Shown piece by piece: positions 61,548-64,000 of a DNA stretch of 64,000 nt. This DNA is from CFX2 sp014338005 (GTDB lineage: Bacteria; Chloroflexota; Anaerolineae; Aggregatilineales; Phototrophicaceae). Under the pieces are notes generated by a model that did no database searches, was not told the origin of the DNA, and was given only the letters and a program-made list of their open reading frames with translations. The position numbers and the translations under genes were made by a program. The first letter of the stretch is position 1. Every line of letters begins with the position of its first letter. The stretch is from NCBI GenBank assembly GCA_030263555.1, contig SZPE01000001.1, positions 62,001 through 126,000 on the forward strand. Reading direction: 5' to 3'.

Positions 61548-63806
61548 CTACCCCTCCTGTCCCGGATTTTTCGAGCGGAACAGCACCAGCGTCACGATCA
61601 ACGAGAACAGGCTCGCCAGCGTCCCCGGCAGCAGCCACCAGGGGTGATATTCCAGCCGCACCTCGTTCGCCCCTGCCGGCACTTCAACCGCCATAAAGGC
61701 CAGGTTCGCCCGCAAAATGCGCGCCGACTGGCCGTCCACGAACGCCTGCCAGCCGGGATAATCGGTGTTGGGGATATACAGCAGGCCGCCGGTTTCGGTT
61801 TGTACCTCAATGATGATCTGGTTTGGCGTTTCGGCCACGCTGGTTACGACCGCCTGCGCCGGCGATTCGTCGCTCACAGGCGGGCAGTCGTCCACGCCCA
61901 ACAGGTGAACCTGCCGCAAAGGCTGCCAATCGGCGGCCAGCAGGCCGGCTTTCAACGAGCTGTTACCAGGATGCCAGCAGGCGGCGTCCATAAAAACCGC
62001 GCCGGGCGGCTGTTCAGGCACGATAGGCGCGCGGCTGCCCTCTGCATCTACGATCCACCCCGTCCCGGCGGCCAGCAGCAGCGTTCCGGCCTGCGCGGGG
62101 TTCGCCTCGATCTGGTCTAGGTACTCGGCAAAGTGTCCCACCAGCAGCGGATCGAAGTTGTTTAAAAGCGGCTGGCCCTCCAGCAGATTCAGGTTCGGCA
62201 GGCCGCTGGCACGGAACGCGCGCCGGTTTTCAACGGCTACCCGGTAATCCCGGAACGGCAAATACCGTTCGTACATGGCCGTTTCCTGTGTTTTTTCCGG
62301 CCAGTACGCACGCGCCGATGCCGTGTTATCGGCTTCCAGCCGATCATAAAAAGCCGCCGGGATGGTCGGGTTCAAACCCTGCGCCGCGTAACCCAGGTCG
62401 AAGGCCACCACCAGCAGCACAGCAGCCGACCACCAGCGGTACAGGCGGCTGCCCGGCTCTGGCTGCACCAGCGTCAGGTCGCCGGCCAGCGCGCCCATGA
62501 TGCCGGTGAAAATCACCGCCTGGATAATCACCCGCACGCCTTCGTTAACCGCCACCTCCGGCGGCAGAAAACGCGGCGCGAACAGCGCCAGCGCCACCGC
62601 GCCCAGGCAGGCCGCCGTCGCCAGCCGCGTGCCGAACAGCAGCCATTTACCGCGCCCCCACGCGCCAACGCCCATCCCGGCCAGCAGACTCAACCCGAAG
62701 ATCGTCCAGATGTGCCAGCGCACCGGCGCTTGAAACAGGTCGAAGGTGGGGACATGTTCGTACAGGAACGGAAAAACCGGCGAATTTTTGCCCAGGGCCA
62801 TCACAAACCCGACGATCACCACCAGCAGCCAGAACGGCAGTGTTTCCCAGTAGGCCGGGCGCTCCATCCGGCGCAGGCGGCGCCAGACCCAGGCCAGCGC
62901 CACCGCCAGCGCCGACACAAGCGGAATCAGGCCGATGTACACCGCGTCCTCGAAAAACGCGCCTTCCGTGATATACGTGCCGCTGCCAGGACTGCCGAAC
63001 ACGTTAGGGGACAACAAGTTGAGCGCCCGCTTCCAGTCGTAGCTGAAGTTCATGGCGAAATCGTAACCCACGCCGTTCGACCGCTGCGATTGCAGCAGCA
63101 GTTCGCCGGTCGCCAGCAGTTGCAGCGCCGCGATACCCGCGCCCAGCAGCAGCGCCCCGCCGACCAGCACCAGCCGCCGCCAGTTGGCCGGGCGGCGTGT
63201 GAATGTGAACCAGGCCGCGAACGCGCCCACCAGCAGCAGGCTGTACCAGGCCGTTTGCGCGTGTCCGGCCAGCAGCTGCATCCCGGCGAACAGCGCCAGC
63301 CAGGCCAGGTCGCGCCGGCGGCTGCGCGTCAGCACGCCCAACGCTGCCCACAGCAGCCAGGGCATCCAGGCCGCCGCGCTGATGATCGGGTATGTACCCA
63401 GCCGCGCCGCCAGATAAGCCGACAGCCCGAAAGCCAGCGCGCTCAGGCCGCGCCCCAGCGCCGGAACCTCCAGCCGCCCGGTGAAAGCCCACATCCCCCA
63501 CCCGGCGATAAACAGGTGCAGCACCGCCGTCACGCTCATCTGCCAGGCCAGCGGCAGTACAAAACCCGGCCAGTTAAATGGGTACAGCAGCGCCGACTGG
63601 TAATTGGCGAACAGCGGCGCGCCCGCCCCATTATACAGATTCCACAGCGGCAGGTATCCGTCGCGCAGCATGTCAAAGGCCAACTGCCGCCAGGGGACGA
63701 ATTGCAGCGCCGGCAGCCCCCAGAAAAACACCTCTCCGGTCAGCAGTCGGTGGAACACGACCGCCAGCGTCCCGGCCAGCACCAGCAGCGAAACCCTCTT
63801 GACCAT
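61548..63806 (-). CDS. YfhO-family large membrane protein
   Basis: 752 residues from the ATG at 63806; the upstream TGA overlaps it (TGATG). A TTG at 63809 is also open. About 13 helices, a first loop with PALQFVPWRQLAFDMLRDGYLPLWNLYNGAGAPLFANYQSALLYPFN (typical YfhO), and a long outer domain (~455-720) before a last helix. B. subtilis YfhO is needed for sugar decoration of lipoteichoic acid and is GT-C-like. Here it probably glycosylates the surface polymer. Confidence 0.88.
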   Translation of the reverse strand: MVKRVSLLVLAGTLAVVFHRLLTGEVFFWGLPALQFVPWRQLAFDMLRDGYLPLWNLYNGAGAPLFANYQSALLYPFNWPGFVLPLAWQMSVTAVLHLFIAGWGMWAFTGRLEVPALGRGLSALAFGLSAYLAARLGTYPIISAAAWMPWLLWAALGVLTRSRRRDLAWLALFAGMQLLAGHAQTAWYSLLLVGAFAAWFTFTRRPANWRRLVLVGGALLLGAGIAALQLLATGELLLQSQRSNGVGYDFAMNFSYDWKRALNLLSPNVFGSPGSGTYITEGAFFEDAVYIGLIPLVSALAVALAWVWRRLRRMERPAYWETLPFWLLVVIVGFVMALGKNSPVFPFLYEHVPTFDLFQAPVRWHIWTIFGLSLLAGMGVGAWGRGKWLLFGTRLATAACLGAVALALFAPRFLPPEVAVNEGVRVIIQAVIFTGIMGALAGDLTLVQPEPGSRLYRWWSAAVLLVVAFDLGYAAQGLNPTIPAAFYDRLEADNTASARAYWPEKTQETAMYERYLPFRDYRVAVENRRAFRASGLPNLNLLEGQPLLNNFDPLLVGHFAEYLDQIEANPAQAGTLLLAAGTGWIVDAEGSRAPIVPEQPPGAVFMDAACWHPGNSSLKAGLLAADWQPLRQVHLLGVDDCPPVSDESPAQAVVTSVAETPNQIIIEVQTETGGLLYIPNTDYPGWQAFVDGQSARILRANLAFMAVEVPAGANEVRLEYHPWWLLPGTLASLFSLIVTLVLFRSKNPGQEG

Positions 63807-64000
63807 CAACCCTCAGTCCTCAGCGCGAAATACAAAAACAGCCCCGCCGCTGCCACCAATCCTATGGCGGATACCAGGGCGGCGCTTTCGGTCAGCCGGT
63901 TCAGCCCGTTCACCGTATCCGCGTCCGGCAGGTTCGGCCAGCCCGCCGGCCAGTCGGGGACGGAACGTTCCGCCGGGGCGGGCGTATAATTCCGGTTGGC
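63806..64000 (-). CDS. C-terminal end of a membrane protein, gene cut by the window edge
   Basis: 64 codons enter from the right edge and stop at 63806-63808, overlapping the YfhO ATG. The fragment has an acidic/Pro-rich segment (YTPAPAERSVPDWPAGWPNLPDAD) and one final transmembrane helix (ALVSAIGLVAAAGLFLYFAL). Too short to name; it belongs to the same operon. Confidence 0.75.
   Translation of the reverse strand, partial: ANRNYTPAPAERSVPDWPAGWPNLPDADTVNGLNRLTESAALVSAIGLVAAAGLFLYFALRTEG

Overview
The window looks like a chromosomal segment of a high-GC, free-living Chloroflexota bacterium, most likely class Anaerolineae. This is inferred from gene content and style: a DHH-CBS-poly(A)-polymerase fusion, Flp/TadE/TadG-type pilins, very many multi-membrane-span (GT-C-like) glycan proteins, proline/threonine-rich linkers, a Gram-positive-type LexA operator, and the kind of small palindromic intergenic repeats common in that phylum. 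No rRNA, tRNA, CRISPR array, transposase or phage gene was found. The species cannot be named.

Layout. 1-2.1 kb: end of a PLP aminotransferase, then rpmF-fabD behind a strong promoter. 2.1-5.3 kb: a two-gene operon ending in an Flp-pilin/malectin/Ig/LamG chimera. 5.6-12.4 kb: polysaccharide flippase, GT4 glycosyltransferase and a 1259-residue membrane/TPR protein. 12.4-16.6 kb: comM, then a pfkB-fluC-(DUF190+4 CBS) operon. 16.7-19.2 kb: a putative DNA-repair pair (radical SAM protein and AlkX/YcaQ-type glycosylase) whose promoter carries a perfect CGAAC-N4-GTTCG SOS box. 19.2-21.8 kb: M1 peptidase lipoprotein and UbiA prenyltransferase. 22-26.8 kb: large receiver/PAS/GAF histidine kinase, a small membrane protein and a lipoprotein. 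26.8-30.4 kb: tRNA nucleotidyltransferase fusion, GNAT, cupin. 30.6-35.5 kb: an exported redox cluster (sulfite-oxidase-like Mo enzyme, a catalytically dead-looking L,D-transpeptidase homologue, CcdA-TlpA fusion, TlpA, DUF2085). 35.6-41.6 kb: TadE-TadG(VWA)-TadE operon. 41.9-46.7 kb: two OmpR-type regulators, a sensor kinase and a PspA/IM30-like protein. 46.8-64 kb: at least eleven co-directional genes for a cell-surface glycan, including a lipid-carrier sugar transferase, an O-antigen ligase/polymerase-like protein, YfhO-like, GT39 and GT87 proteins.

How the parts fit. The flippase, GT4, phosphoglycosyl transferase, Wzy-like protein and GT-C enzymes resemble a Wzx/Wzy-style envelope glycan pathway. 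The pilin-like proteins would be displayed on the same surface, but no Tad ATPase, prepilin peptidase or secretin lies in the window. The most attractive leads are the SOS-box-controlled, apparently leaderless repair operon; the chimeric pilin; receiver domains that have lost the phospho-acceptor Asp in the PspA-linked signalling operon; the dead L,D-transpeptidase inside the redox cluster; and a palindromic repeat family read in frame through three glycan genes.
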